Assembly: GCA_016284635.1 (NCBI GenBank)
Contig: JAEEPF010000018.1
Location: 1-34,723 of the forward strand
DNA: 34,723 bases
Direction of reading: 5' to 3'
DNA from: Prevotella sp.
GTDB lineage: Bacteria > Bacteroidota > Bacteroidia > Bacteroidales > Bacteroidaceae
Below, piece by piece: positions 8,837 to 16,481 of the stretch. Both the position numbers and the translations under genes were made by a program. The notes under the pieces were generated by a model. That model saw only the letters and a program-made list of their open reading frames with translations. It did no database searches and was not told the DNA's origin. The stretch's first letter is position 1; every line of letters begins with the position of its first letter.

Positions 8837-8905
8837 TATACCGATTTTTTAGTAATTACTAACTTGTGAAATTTCAGCGTGCAAAGGTACTAAAAAATCG
8901 GTATA
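8837..8905. repeat. Perfect 18-bp inverted repeat spanning the pheT promoter and start
   Basis: The arms are TATACCGATTTTTTAGTA (8837-8854) and its exact reverse complement (8888-8905), with 33 nt between. One arm abuts the pheT ATG (8834-8836); the other covers the first two bases of the -7 box and the adjoining promoter spacer. The inner part also holds a perfect 14-bp palindrome, TTAGTAATTACTAA (8849-8862). Confidence 0.85.
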
Positions 8906-8913
8906 TACACAAA
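8882..8913 (-). promoter_or_regulatory. Promoter of pheT (-33 and -7 boxes)
   Basis: On the minus strand, TTTG (8910-8913) is followed after 20 nt by TACCTTTG (8882-8889), a complete Bacteroidetes -33/-7 pair. Transcription should start around 8875-8878, inside the loop of the 18-bp inverted repeat, giving a leader of about 40 nt. Confidence 0.75.
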
Positions 8914-8928
8914 TTTTTCTTGAGAAAA

Positions 8929-9549
8929 CTACTCAATACTCTTCATTAAGAAATCTACAGCCCCGTTTATGCCGAACTGACGGACGTCGAGAGAGATGTC
9001 ATAGTTACGGGCATCTGTCCAGTCCTTTCCCGTGAAAGTCTTTGTATAAAGCTCTCGACTATAATCGTTATCCACCACCATAGCAGCCGCATCATTTAGG
9101 GGAAGATTATACTTCTCGGCGATCCTGCGTTTACGGCAATCTTCGGATGAATGGATAAAAATTTTCAAGGCATTGGGATGATCCTCAAAGATATGGAAAC
9201 CACAACGGCCAACCAGCACACACGACTCCTGTTCTGCAATCTTACGGATAGCGATGGCCTGAGCCTCGAACAGTGCACGTGAGGTTTCGTCATGTTCCTG
9301 ACCGTCATACTCTGCCTTATTCATATAGGTACGATAGAAGTTGGTAAAATCGTCGCGCCACAAAGGATTTCGGACTGCGATGCGCTCCATAGCATCCTCC
9401 ACAACAGGAATGCGCTTGGCAACTTCATTCAGGATTTGCTTATCGAGCAGTTTGACATTGAGGCGACGTGCCAACTCTGCTCCAATCTCATGTCCGCCTG
9501 TACCAAACTGGCGGCTGATGGTTATCACGAATTGTTCTTCTCTATTCAT
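8929..9549 (-). CDS. Cytidylate kinase-like family protein
   Basis: The 206-residue protein has a P-loop-like N-terminus, FVITISRQFGTGGHEIGAELARRL, in which GTGGHEIG replaces the usual GxxGxGK[ST], followed by VKLLDKQILNEVA. This is the pattern of the cytidylate-kinase-like family (Pfam Cytidylate_kin2), which is separate from the housekeeping Cmk. A second conserved segment is CVLVGRCGFHIFEDHPNALKIFIHS, then RKRRIAEKYNL. The substrate is unknown; nucleotide or small-molecule phosphorylation is inferred from the fold only. It has its own promoter and lies between a terminator and the pheT promoter, so it looks monocistronic. It is probably cytosolic. Confidence 0.85.
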   Translation of the reverse strand: MNREEQFVITISRQFGTGGHEIGAELARRLNVKLLDKQILNEVAKRIPVVEDAMERIAVRNPLWRDDFTNFYRTYMNKAEYDGQEHDETSRALFEAQAIAIRKIAEQESCVLVGRCGFHIFEDHPNALKIFIHSSEDCRKRRIAEKYNLPLNDAAAMVVDNDYSRELYTKTFTGKDWTDARNYDISLDVRQFGINGAVDFLMKSIE

Positions 9550-9584
9550 AGTGCTCCATTTTTATTAGTTAAACATTGATGCCA

Positions 9585-9616
9585 CAAAGATACAAAAAAG
9601 ATTTGGAAGTTCCAAA
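9585..9616 (-). promoter_or_regulatory. Promoter of the cytidylate-kinase-like gene
   Basis: On the minus strand, TTTG (9613-9616), 20 nt, then TATCTTTG (9585-9592), about 36 nt before the ATG. The -33 box lies inside the hairpin that ends the upstream gene. Confidence 0.72.
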
Positions 9617-9622
9617 TCTTTT
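9596..9622 (-). terminator. Terminator of the FAD dehydrogenase gene
   Basis: A perfect 13-bp inverted repeat, AAAAGATTTGGAA, one base, and its complement, begins 14 nt after the FAD gene stop on the minus strand and is followed by a run of six T. It overlaps the -33 box of the next gene. Confidence 0.7.
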
Positions 9623-9636
9623 AGCAATTTTTTTTG

Positions 9637-11214
9637 TTAGTTCTGTAATCCGTAACCAGAAATATACTGTGCAGCGGCTTCAGCGCAACGTTCTCCATCA
9701 ACACCTGCAGAAACGATACCACCAGCATAACCAGCTCCTTCACCGCATGGGAACAGTCCTTGGACACGTATGTGTTGCAATGTTTCACGATCCCTAACGA
9801 TTCTTACCGGACTACTTGTTCTGGTCTCAACTGCTATCAAAACCGCCTCATTTGTCAGAAAGCCGTGTGCCTGACGTCCAAACACCTTAAAACCTTCCTG
9901 CAGACGTTTGGAGATCATCTTTGGCATCCAAAAGTGTAAAGGACTGGATACCAACCCTGGAGCATAGGATGATTTAGGCAAATCATAGCTGAGCTTACCA
10001 TTCACGAAGTCTGCCATCCGTTGGGCTGGTGCCGTCTGTTTCATATTTCCCTGCTGCCAACACAACTTCTCCAGTTCTTCCTGAAACGCCATCACCTTTA
10101 GCTCTTCACTTCTCACTTCTTCATTTCCCACTTCTATGTCCTCAGGTCTTACTTCAACCACCATACCAGAGTTACTCCAAGCCGTTCCTCGGCTGGCAGG
10201 ACTCATACCATTCACTACGATCTGCTCCTTATCCGTAGCTGCTGGAATCACGAAGCCTCCAGGACACATACAGAAAGAATAAACACCACGCCCATCCACC
10301 TGAGTCACCATGGAGTACTCAGCTGCAGGCAGATATTTTCCTCGACCTTGCTTCGAATGATATTGGATCTGATCAATCAAATGCGACGGATGCTCTAATC
10401 TAACACCGACAGCAATGCCCTTCGCCTCAATCTCTATCTTTGCTTCAGACAGATATCTGTAAACATCTCTGGCAGAATGACCTGTAGCGAGAATCACCGG
10501 ACCGCGATACTCCTTATCAGCCACACAGCCCACAACTTTATCACCATCAAGAATCAGTTGGGTCATCTTGGTCTGGAAATGCACTTCGCCACCACTATTA
10601 ATAATAGTATGGCGCATCGCCTCAATCACTTTTGGCAACCTGTCAGTACCGATATGTGGGTGGGCATCTGCAAGAATAGCTGTTGAAGCGCCATGCTGGC
10701 AGAACACATTTAATATCTTATCCGTATTACCACGTTTCTTACTGCGGGTATAGAGTTTGCCGTCCGAGTAAGCACCAGCCCCACCCTCACCAAAACAGTA
10801 ATTACTCTCAGCATCCACCTTCTGTGTCTTAGTGATATTAGCCAGGTCTTTCTTTCGCTCATGCACATCCTTGCCTCTTTCCAAGACGATAGGTCTTAAT
10901 CCAAGTTCTATCAACCGCAATGCAGCAAATAAGCCACCAGGACCTGCACCCACCACAATCACCTGTGGACGTCCCTCAACATTCGGATAGTCTGTTCTGA
11001 CATATGCATCATCATGTGGAAGCTCGTTCACATACACCCTCACCTTCAGATTCACAAAGATCTGCCGTTGACGGGCATCGATGCTTCGTTTCAGGATCCG
11101 CACCCCCTGAATCGTCCGCACGTCGAATCCATATTCATCAGCCAGCCAACTTTTTAGCCTATCTTCCTGTGCTGCCACTTCAGGCACTACACGTATCTGA
11201 TAATCATCTGTCAT
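9637..11214 (-). CDS. FAD-dependent dehydrogenase (COG2509 type)
   Basis: The 525-residue protein carries a dinucleotide-binding motif, VIVVGAGPGGLFAALRL (about residues 85-101), followed by the Glu-Arg pair VLERG. Further family segments are NYCFGEGGAGAYSDGKLYTR, VILATGHSARDVYRYL, YSFCMCPGGFVIPAAT and the C-terminal GEGAGYAGGIVSAGVDG, which fit the uncharacterised FAD-dependent dehydrogenase family COG2509. An N-terminal domain of about 80 residues precedes the flavin domain. The reaction is unknown. Around residues 360-370 the sequence IEVGNEEVRSEELK is encoded by a period-7 repeat that looks inserted. The gene is divergent from thrA. Confidence 0.88.
   Translation of the reverse strand: MTDDYQIRVVPEVAAQEDRLKSWLADEYGFDVRTIQGVRILKRSIDARQRQIFVNLKVRVYVNELPHDDAYVRTDYPNVEGRPQVIVVGAGPGGLFAALRLIELGLRPIVLERGKDVHERKKDLANITKTQKVDAESNYCFGEGGAGAYSDGKLYTRSKKRGNTDKILNVFCQHGASTAILADAHPHIGTDRLPKVIEAMRHTIINSGGEVHFQTKMTQLILDGDKVVGCVADKEYRGPVILATGHSARDVYRYLSEAKIEIEAKGIAVGVRLEHPSHLIDQIQYHSKQGRGKYLPAAEYSMVTQVDGRGVYSFCMCPGGFVIPAATDKEQIVVNGMSPASRGTAWSNSGMVVEVRPEDIEVGNEEVRSEELKVMAFQEELEKLCWQQGNMKQTAPAQRMADFVNGKLSYDLPKSSYAPGLVSSPLHFWMPKMISKRLQEGFKVFGRQAHGFLTNEAVLIAVETRTSSPVRIVRDRETLQHIRVQGLFPCGEGAGYAGGIVSAGVDGERCAEAAAQYISGYGLQN
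10104..10136 (-). repeat. Period-7 repeat inside the FAD dehydrogenase gene
   Basis: On the minus strand four imperfect units related to AGTGAGA/AGTGAAG follow each other (one unit is 8 nt). They are translated as part of EVGNEEVRSEE. The repeat style matches the period-7/8 spacers seen between genes elsewhere in the window. Confidence 0.55.
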
Positions 11215-11228
11215 ATCTCAATTTTTGG

Positions 11229-11236
11229 CAAAGGTA
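11229..11236 (-). promoter_or_regulatory. -7 promoter box of the FAD dehydrogenase gene
   Basis: The minus strand reads TACCTTTG, 14 nt before the ATG, so the leader is very short. No -33 box is evident. It is divergent from the thrA promoter 45 bp away. Confidence 0.6.
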
Positions 11237-11281
11237 CGAAGAAATTTTGAGAAAAACGATGGCAGAATCAAAAAAAAGCAC

Positions 11282-11289
11282 TATCTTTG
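11282..11289 (+). promoter_or_regulatory. -7 promoter box of the thrA operon
   Basis: TATCTTTG lies 66 nt before the thrA ATG, the longest leader between a recognised box and its start codon in the window. Most of this box pairs with sequence just before the start codon (see the inverted repeat). Confidence 0.65.
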
Positions 11290-11341
11290 CACCGCCGTTG
11301 GAGAAGTCCCCCATTGTAGCAGGGGTACCGGCGGTAAGATA
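11282..11341 (+). promoter_or_regulatory. Leader hairpin / inverted repeat upstream of thrA
   Basis: TATCTT-TGC-ACCGCCG (11282-11297) pairs with CGGCGGT-AAGATA (11329-11341) over 13 bp with a 3-nt bulge. Inside, CCCC (11308-11311) can pair with GGGG (11322-11325). The transcript would start near the left arm. It could be a leader hairpin, an attenuator or an operator; no leader peptide rich in Thr codons is seen. Confidence 0.5.
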
Positions 11342-11355
11342 AATTGCATAGAAAT

Positions 11356-13797
11356 ATGAAAGTAATGAAATTCGGCGGAACGTCCGTAGGTTCCGTAAAA
11401 AGCATTCTTAGCTTGAAGAAAATTGTGGAGGCAGAGGCTCGGACGCAACCTGTCATTGTAGTAGTAAGCGCACTCGACGGCATCACAGACAAACTGATTG
11501 CCACGTCGCAGATGGCCAAACAGGGCGACGAGCACTATCGCGAGGAATTCGACGCGATGGTCAAGCGCCACCATCAGATGATTGACACGATCATCACAGA
11601 CGACAAAAAGCGCGTAGATTTATTCAATAACGTAGACCAGCTCTTTGACCAGTTGAAGAGTATCTTCTACGGTGTGTACCTCATTCACGACCTCTCGAAG
11701 AAGACAGAGGACACGATTGTCAGCTATGGCGAACGCCTGAGTTCCCACATCGTAGCAGCAATGGTAAAGAACGGCATCCGCATGAACAGCCGCGACTTTA
11801 TCCGTACGGAGAAGAAGCTGGGCAAACACGTGATTGATGCCGACCTGACCACTCAACTGGTGAAGGAGGCCTTCAAGGATTTACATGAGAAGACGATTTA
11901 TGTGGTACCAGGATTCATCGCCAGAGACCGTGACACCCACGAGACGACCAACTTGGGTCGTGGCGGTTCCGACTACACGGCTTCCATCCTGGCCGCTGTG
12001 CTCAACGCAGAGGTTCTGGAGATTTGGACGGATGTGGATGGCTTTATGACTGCCGACCCCAAGGTGATCAAGAGTGCCTATACCATCAACGAACTCTCAT
12101 ACGTAGAGGCGATGGAACTTTGCAACTTCGGTGCCAAGGTCATCTACCCACCGACCATCTATCCCGTCTGCGTCAAGAATATACCTATCAAGGTCAAGAA
12201 TACGTTCAATCCTGAACACCCTGGTACACTCATCAAGGAAACCATTGATGACGACAACAAGCCCATCAAGGGTATCTCTAGCATCAAGGGTACCACGCTG
12301 ATTACTGTGACAGGTCTCTCGATGGTGGGTGTGATTGGTGTGAACCGTCGAATTTTTACGACACTTGCCAACAAGGGCATCTCTGTTTTCATGGTGTCTC
12401 AAGCCTCATCAGAGAACTCCACCTCTATCGGTGTGCGTGACGAAGATGCCGAGGCTGCAGCAGAGGTCCTGAACGCAGAATTTGCCAAGGAGATTGAGAC
12501 GGGTGCCATGTATCCCATGCAGGTGGAGAGTGGATTGGCCACCATCGCCATCGTGGGTGAGAATATGAAGCAGACACCTGGTATCGCTGGCAAGCTGTTT
12601 GGTACGCTGGGCCGTTCAGGTATCTCCGTGATTGCCTGTGCCCAAGGTGCTTCTGAGACGAACATCTCCTTTGTTGTTGATGGCAAGTTCCTGCGTAAGT
12701 CGCTGAACGTACTCCACGACTCATTCTTCTTGTCAGAGTACAAAGTACTGAATCTCTTCATCTGTGGTATTGGAACTGTCGGTGGCATGTTGCTCGAGCA
12801 GATTCGTACACAGCAGCAGTTCCTCATGCAGTCTCGTCGACTGAAGCTGAACGTGGTGGGTATCTCGGATGTTGACAACTTCGTACTTGATCGTGACGGT
12901 ATTGACCTCGATAATTACGAAAAAATCTTACGTGCAGGATTCCCGGCCAACACAGAGCACATGAAGGAGGAGATTGTAAAGATGAATATCTTTAACAGTG
13001 TCTTCGTTGACTGTACCGCCAGCCGTCAGATTGCCATGCTTTATCAGACATTCTTAGAGCATAATATTTCAGTGGTAGCAGCCAACAAGATTGCAGCATC
13101 CAGCGATTACGATAGTTACTTGAAACTGAAGCAGACGGCTCGCGACCGTGGTGTATGGTTCCGCTATGAGACCAACGTAGGTGCAGGTCTGCCCATCATC
13201 GGCACCATCAACGACCTGTGCAACTCGGGTGACAAGATCCTGAAGATTGAGGCTATCCTCTCTGGTACGCTGAATTTCATCTTCAACGAGATTGCTGCCG
13301 ACGTGCCCTTCTCTGAGACCGTTCGTCGTGCCAAGGAGCAACGCTATTCTGAGCCTGATCCACGTATCGACCTCAGTGGTACGGATGTGATTCGCAAACT
13401 CGTCATCCTCACCCGTGAGGCTGGTTATAAGGTGGAACAAGACGATGTGGAGAAGCATCTTTTCGTGCCCAACGACTACTTCGAGGGAAGTCTTGATGAC
13501 TTCTGGAAGCGCCTGCCTGAACTGGATGCCGACTTTGAGGCCCGCCGCCAAAAGTTGGAGGCCGAGAACAAGCGCTGGCGTTTTGTTGCCACGATGGAGA
13601 ACGGCAAGACCAACGTCGCCCTCAAGGAGGTGCCTTACGGTCATCCCTTCTACGGTCTGGAAGGCTCCAATAACATCGTGCTGCTGACGACTGAGCGCTA
13701 TAAGGAGTATCCTATGCTGATTCAGGGCTACGGCGCAGGTGCTGCCGTCACTGCTGCTGGCGTCTTCGCAAATATTATGTCAATCGCCAATATTTAG
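11356..13797 (+). CDS. thrA: Bifunctional aspartokinase / homoserine dehydrogenase
   Basis: This enzyme catalyses the first and third steps from aspartate to threonine. The 813-residue product starts MKVMKFGGTSVGS, the aspartokinase motif, and has NLGRGGSDYTA in the kinase domain. Two ACT-type regulatory repeats follow (about 305-455, with GLSMVGVIGVNRRIF and VGENMKQTPGIAGKLF), suggesting feedback control by threonine. The dehydrogenase half begins with the nucleotide-binding GIGTVGGMLLEQ near residue 470 and contains ETNVGAGLPIIGTI and SEPDPRIDLSGTDV. The ATG at 11356 is used; a longer reading would start with TTG. It is the first gene of a thrA-apgM-thrC operon, 3 nt ahead of the next gene. 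Confidence 0.96.
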   Translation: MKVMKFGGTSVGSVKSILSLKKIVEAEARTQPVIVVVSALDGITDKLIATSQMAKQGDEHYREEFDAMVKRHHQMIDTIITDDKKRVDLFNNVDQLFDQLKSIFYGVYLIHDLSKKTEDTIVSYGERLSSHIVAAMVKNGIRMNSRDFIRTEKKLGKHVIDADLTTQLVKEAFKDLHEKTIYVVPGFIARDRDTHETTNLGRGGSDYTASILAAVLNAEVLEIWTDVDGFMTADPKVIKSAYTINELSYVEAMELCNFGAKVIYPPTIYPVCVKNIPIKVKNTFNPEHPGTLIKETIDDDNKPIKGISSIKGTTLITVTGLSMVGVIGVNRRIFTTLANKGISVFMVSQASSENSTSIGVRDEDAEAAAEVLNAEFAKEIETGAMYPMQVESGLATIAIVGENMKQTPGIAGKLFGTLGRSGISVIACAQGASETNISFVVDGKFLRKSLNVLHDSFFLSEYKVLNLFICGIGTVGGMLLEQIRTQQQFLMQSRRLKLNVVGISDVDNFVLDRDGIDLDNYEKILRAGFPANTEHMKEEIVKMNIFNSVFVDCTASRQIAMLYQTFLEHNISVVAANKIAASSDYDSYLKLKQTARDRGVWFRYETNVGAGLPIIGTINDLCNSGDKILKIEAILSGTLNFIFNEIAADVPFSETVRRAKEQRYSEPDPRIDLSGTDVIRKLVILTREAGYKVEQDDVEKHLFVPNDYFEGSLDDFWKRLPELDADFEARRQKLEAENKRWRFVATMENGKTNVALKEVPYGHPFYGLEGSNNIVLLTTERYKEYPMLIQGYGAGAAVTAAGVFANIMSIANI

Positions 13798-13800
13798 TTT

Positions 13801-15066
13801 ATGAAGCATATCATCATACTTGGTGATGGCATGGCAGATCTTCCCGTCGAGCGACTCGGTGGGAAGACCTTATTGCAGTATGCCCATAAGCCCATGATGG
13901 ACCAGTTGGCCCGTGAAGGCCGCTGCGGAAGGCTCATCACTGTACCAGAGGGGTTTCCTCCAGGATCGGAAGTGGCCAACACGGCCATTCTTGGCTATGA
14001 TCTGAATAAGGTTTATGAGGGTCGCGGTCCTTTGGAAGCAGCCAGCATAGGCTATGAGATGGCAGACGACGACTTTGCTATCCGATGCAATATTATTACA
14101 CTTGCTGACGGCAAGATCATCACCCACAACGGGGGCAACCTGGAAACGGAAGATGCCCGTGTGTTGATTGACTATCTGAATGAAAAGCTAGCCAAGCCCA
14201 TCAACGAACGAGAGGGCTGTGAGCGTGTGAAGTTCATCACAGGCATCCAGTATCGTCATCTGCTGGTCATCAAAGGCGGCAACAAGCATATCGTCTGTGC
14301 CCCACCCCACGACCATCCAAACGAAGAATGGCGCCCACTCCTCGTTCTGCCCGAACCCTGTCCTGTAGACACAGCTGTTAATAGAATGACTCCACAACAG
14401 ACTGCCGACCTCATCAACGAGATGATCCTGAAATCGCAGAACTTGCTGGCTAAGCATCCATTCAACCTCGCAAGAACCCAGAAAGGTGAGCGCCAGGCAA
14501 ACAGCATCTGGCCCTGGAGCGGAGGCTATCGTCCCTCCATGGAAACGCTGATGCAGCAGTATCCGCAAGTCAAGAGTGGCACAGTTATCTCTGCCGTAGA
14601 TCTCATCCGCGGTATCGGCCACTATGCAGGACTGAAGATTGTTGAGGTTCCTGGTGCCACAGGACTGGCCAACACCAACTACGAAGGAAAGGCTCAGGCA
14701 GCCATCGAGGCATTGAAGCATGATGATTTCGTATTCGTTCATGTGGAGGCCAGCGACGAGGCCGGTCACGACGGTGACCTGGATTTGAAGCTCAAGACCA
14801 TCGAGTATCTCGATCAACGCCTCATCGCCCCTATATATAAAGAGGTGGAGACGTGGGACGAGCCTGTATGCATCGCCGTGCTGCCTGATCATCTCACACC
14901 TGTAGAGCAGCGCATCCACGTCGGGCAGCCAGTACCCTTCCTCATCTGGCATCGTGGCATTCCTGCAGACGAGGTTCAGCAATACGACGAAGTAAGTTGT
15001 GTATCAGGATATTACGGCTTATTGAAGCTCGACGAATTCATGCATGCCCTTATGGACATCGAATAA
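13801..15066 (+). CDS. ApgM-family phosphotransferase, probable homoserine kinase analogue
   Basis: The 421-residue protein belongs to the archaeal-type cofactor-independent phosphoglycerate mutase family of the alkaline phosphatase superfamily. Metal-site and nucleophile motifs are visible: IILGDGMADL with Asp9, PPGSEVANTAILGYD with the likely Ser nucleophile, VHVEASDEAGHDGD, and VLPDHLTP. It sits between thrA and thrC with only 3 nt after thrA, and no GHMP-type thrB is in view. In Bacteroidetes such operon members have been proposed as functional analogues of homoserine kinase, which would complete the path to threonine. I infer that role from context; glycolytic mutase activity is the alternative. 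Confidence 0.85.
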   Translation: MKHIIILGDGMADLPVERLGGKTLLQYAHKPMMDQLAREGRCGRLITVPEGFPPGSEVANTAILGYDLNKVYEGRGPLEAASIGYEMADDDFAIRCNIITLADGKIITHNGGNLETEDARVLIDYLNEKLAKPINEREGCERVKFITGIQYRHLLVIKGGNKHIVCAPPHDHPNEEWRPLLVLPEPCPVDTAVNRMTPQQTADLINEMILKSQNLLAKHPFNLARTQKGERQANSIWPWSGGYRPSMETLMQQYPQVKSGTVISAVDLIRGIGHYAGLKIVEVPGATGLANTNYEGKAQAAIEALKHDDFVFVHVEASDEAGHDGDLDLKLKTIEYLDQRLIAPIYKEVETWDEPVCIAVLPDHLTPVEQRIHVGQPVPFLIWHRGIPADEVQQYDEVSCVSGYYGLLKLDEFMHALMDIE

Positions 15067-15072
15067 TTATCC

Positions 15073-15099
15073 ATTTTCAATTGTCAATTATCAATTAAT
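15073..15099 (+). repeat. Period-7 repeat before thrC
   Basis: The spacer after apgM reads TCAATTG, TCAATTA, TCAATTA, AT and then the thrC ATG: three 7-nt units directly abutting the start codon. Confidence 0.65.
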
Positions 15100-16404
15100 A
15101 TGAAATATTACAGTACCAACGGAAATGCTCCCATTGCCGACCTTCATAAAGCCGTCGTCAAGGGACTGGCAGAAGATCGCGGTCTCTATATGCCAGAGAA
15201 GATCAAACAACTGCCGAAGGATTTCTTCGACAACATCGACAAAATGTCCTTCCAGGAGATTGCCTATACCGTCGCCGATGCTTTCTTCGGCGAAGACGTC
15301 GAGGCAGATGCCCTGAAAAAGATTGTCTACGACACGCTCTCCTTCGACTGTCCAGTCGTGAAAGTCAAGGATAATATCTACACGCTGGAACTCTTCCACG
15401 GTCCTACCCTCGCCTTTAAGGATGTGGGTGCCCGTTTTATGGCCCGCCTCCTGCAATATTTCATCCGTCAGGAAAACGGAAAGGGCCAGGTAAACGTCCT
15501 TGTGGCCACCTCTGGTGATACTGGTTCTGCCGTAGCCAACGGATTCCTTGGCGTAGAAGGCATCCACGTCTATGTGCTGTATCCAAAAGGAAAAGTGAGC
15601 CCCATCCAAGAGTGTCAGTTTACGACCCTCGGCAAGAATATTACCGCTATCGAGGTGGATGGTGTCTTCGACGACTGTCAGGCTCTCGTGAAGAATGCCT
15701 TCATGGATGCCGAACTCAATCAGCACATGAAGCTCACTTCCGCCAACTCCATCAACGTAGCCCGTTTCCTGCCACAGGCATTCTATTATTTCAATGCTTA
15801 TGCCCGTATGAAGGCATTAGGTAAGGCTGACAATCTCGTTATGTGTGTACCCTCTGGCAATTTCGGCAATATCTGCGCAGCCCTCTTCGGCCATGAGATG
15901 GGACTCCCCATTGCGCGCTTCATTGCTGCCAACAACGCCAACGACATCTTCTACAACTACCTGCAGACAGGCCGTTATGAGCCAAAGCCTTCCAAGCAGA
16001 CGCTTGCCAATGCGATGGATGTGGGCGATCCCTCCAACTTCGCTCGTATCTACGACCTCTACGGCAAGAGCCATGAACGCATCAGCAGCCTCATCGGAGG
16101 TGCCACCTATGGCGATGAACAGATTCGTCAGACCATGCGCCAATGCTATGAAGAGACGGACTATGTACTCGATCCTCACGGAGCCTGCGGCTATCAGGCC
16201 CTTGTTGATGGCTTAAAGCCTGGCGAAGTCGGCGTGTTCTGCGAGACGGCCCATCCTGCGAAATTCAAGGAGAAGGTTGACGATATCCTCGGCATCGATG
16301 TTGACATCCCAGCCAGACTCCGTGCCTTCATGCAGGGTCAGAAGCAAAGCGTCCCCATGACAAAGGACTTTGCTGACTTCAAGCAATATCTGATGAATCA
16401 GTAA
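15100..16404 (+). CDS. thrC: Threonine synthase
   Basis: Threonine synthase converts O-phosphohomoserine to threonine using PLP. The 434-residue product has MKYYSTNGNAPIADLHKAVVKGLAEDRGLYMPE at its N-terminus and the PLP-lysine motif LAFKDVGARF near residue 107, followed by VLVATSGDTGSAVANGF, which binds the cofactor phosphate. VPSGNFGNICAALFG is a further family segment. It is the last gene of the threonine operon, 33 nt after apgM, and is followed by a long inverted repeat that faces the convergent yihY. Confidence 0.96.
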   Translation: MKYYSTNGNAPIADLHKAVVKGLAEDRGLYMPEKIKQLPKDFFDNIDKMSFQEIAYTVADAFFGEDVEADALKKIVYDTLSFDCPVVKVKDNIYTLELFHGPTLAFKDVGARFMARLLQYFIRQENGKGQVNVLVATSGDTGSAVANGFLGVEGIHVYVLYPKGKVSPIQECQFTTLGKNITAIEVDGVFDDCQALVKNAFMDAELNQHMKLTSANSINVARFLPQAFYYFNAYARMKALGKADNLVMCVPSGNFGNICAALFGHEMGLPIARFIAANNANDIFYNYLQTGRYEPKPSKQTLANAMDVGDPSNFARIYDLYGKSHERISSLIGGATYGDEQIRQTMRQCYEETDYVLDPHGACGYQALVDGLKPGEVGVFCETAHPAKFKEKVDDILGIDVDIPARLRAFMQGQKQSVPMTKDFADFKQYLMNQ

Positions 16405-16411
16405 TCTTTTT

Positions 16412-16478
16412 GCAACGGACTACACGACTACAGGACTTTTCCGATTTCATTAAGTCCTTAAGTCGTGTAGTCCGTTGC
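16412..16478. terminator. Long inverted repeat between thrC and yihY
   Basis: GCAACGGACTACACGACT (16412-16429) has its perfect 18-nt complement at 16461-16478. After two mismatches the pairing resumes with AGGACTT, leaving a loop of about 13 nt. It fills the gap between two convergent genes and probably ends both transcripts. The arms belong to the repeat family also seen at 1202. Confidence 0.75.
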
Positions 16479-16481
16479 TTA

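Noticed and set aside
14188..14982. Long minus-strand open frame opposite the ApgM gene
   Set aside because: It lies fully within a clear gene on the other strand and has no recognisable domain; it is a shadow of codon bias.
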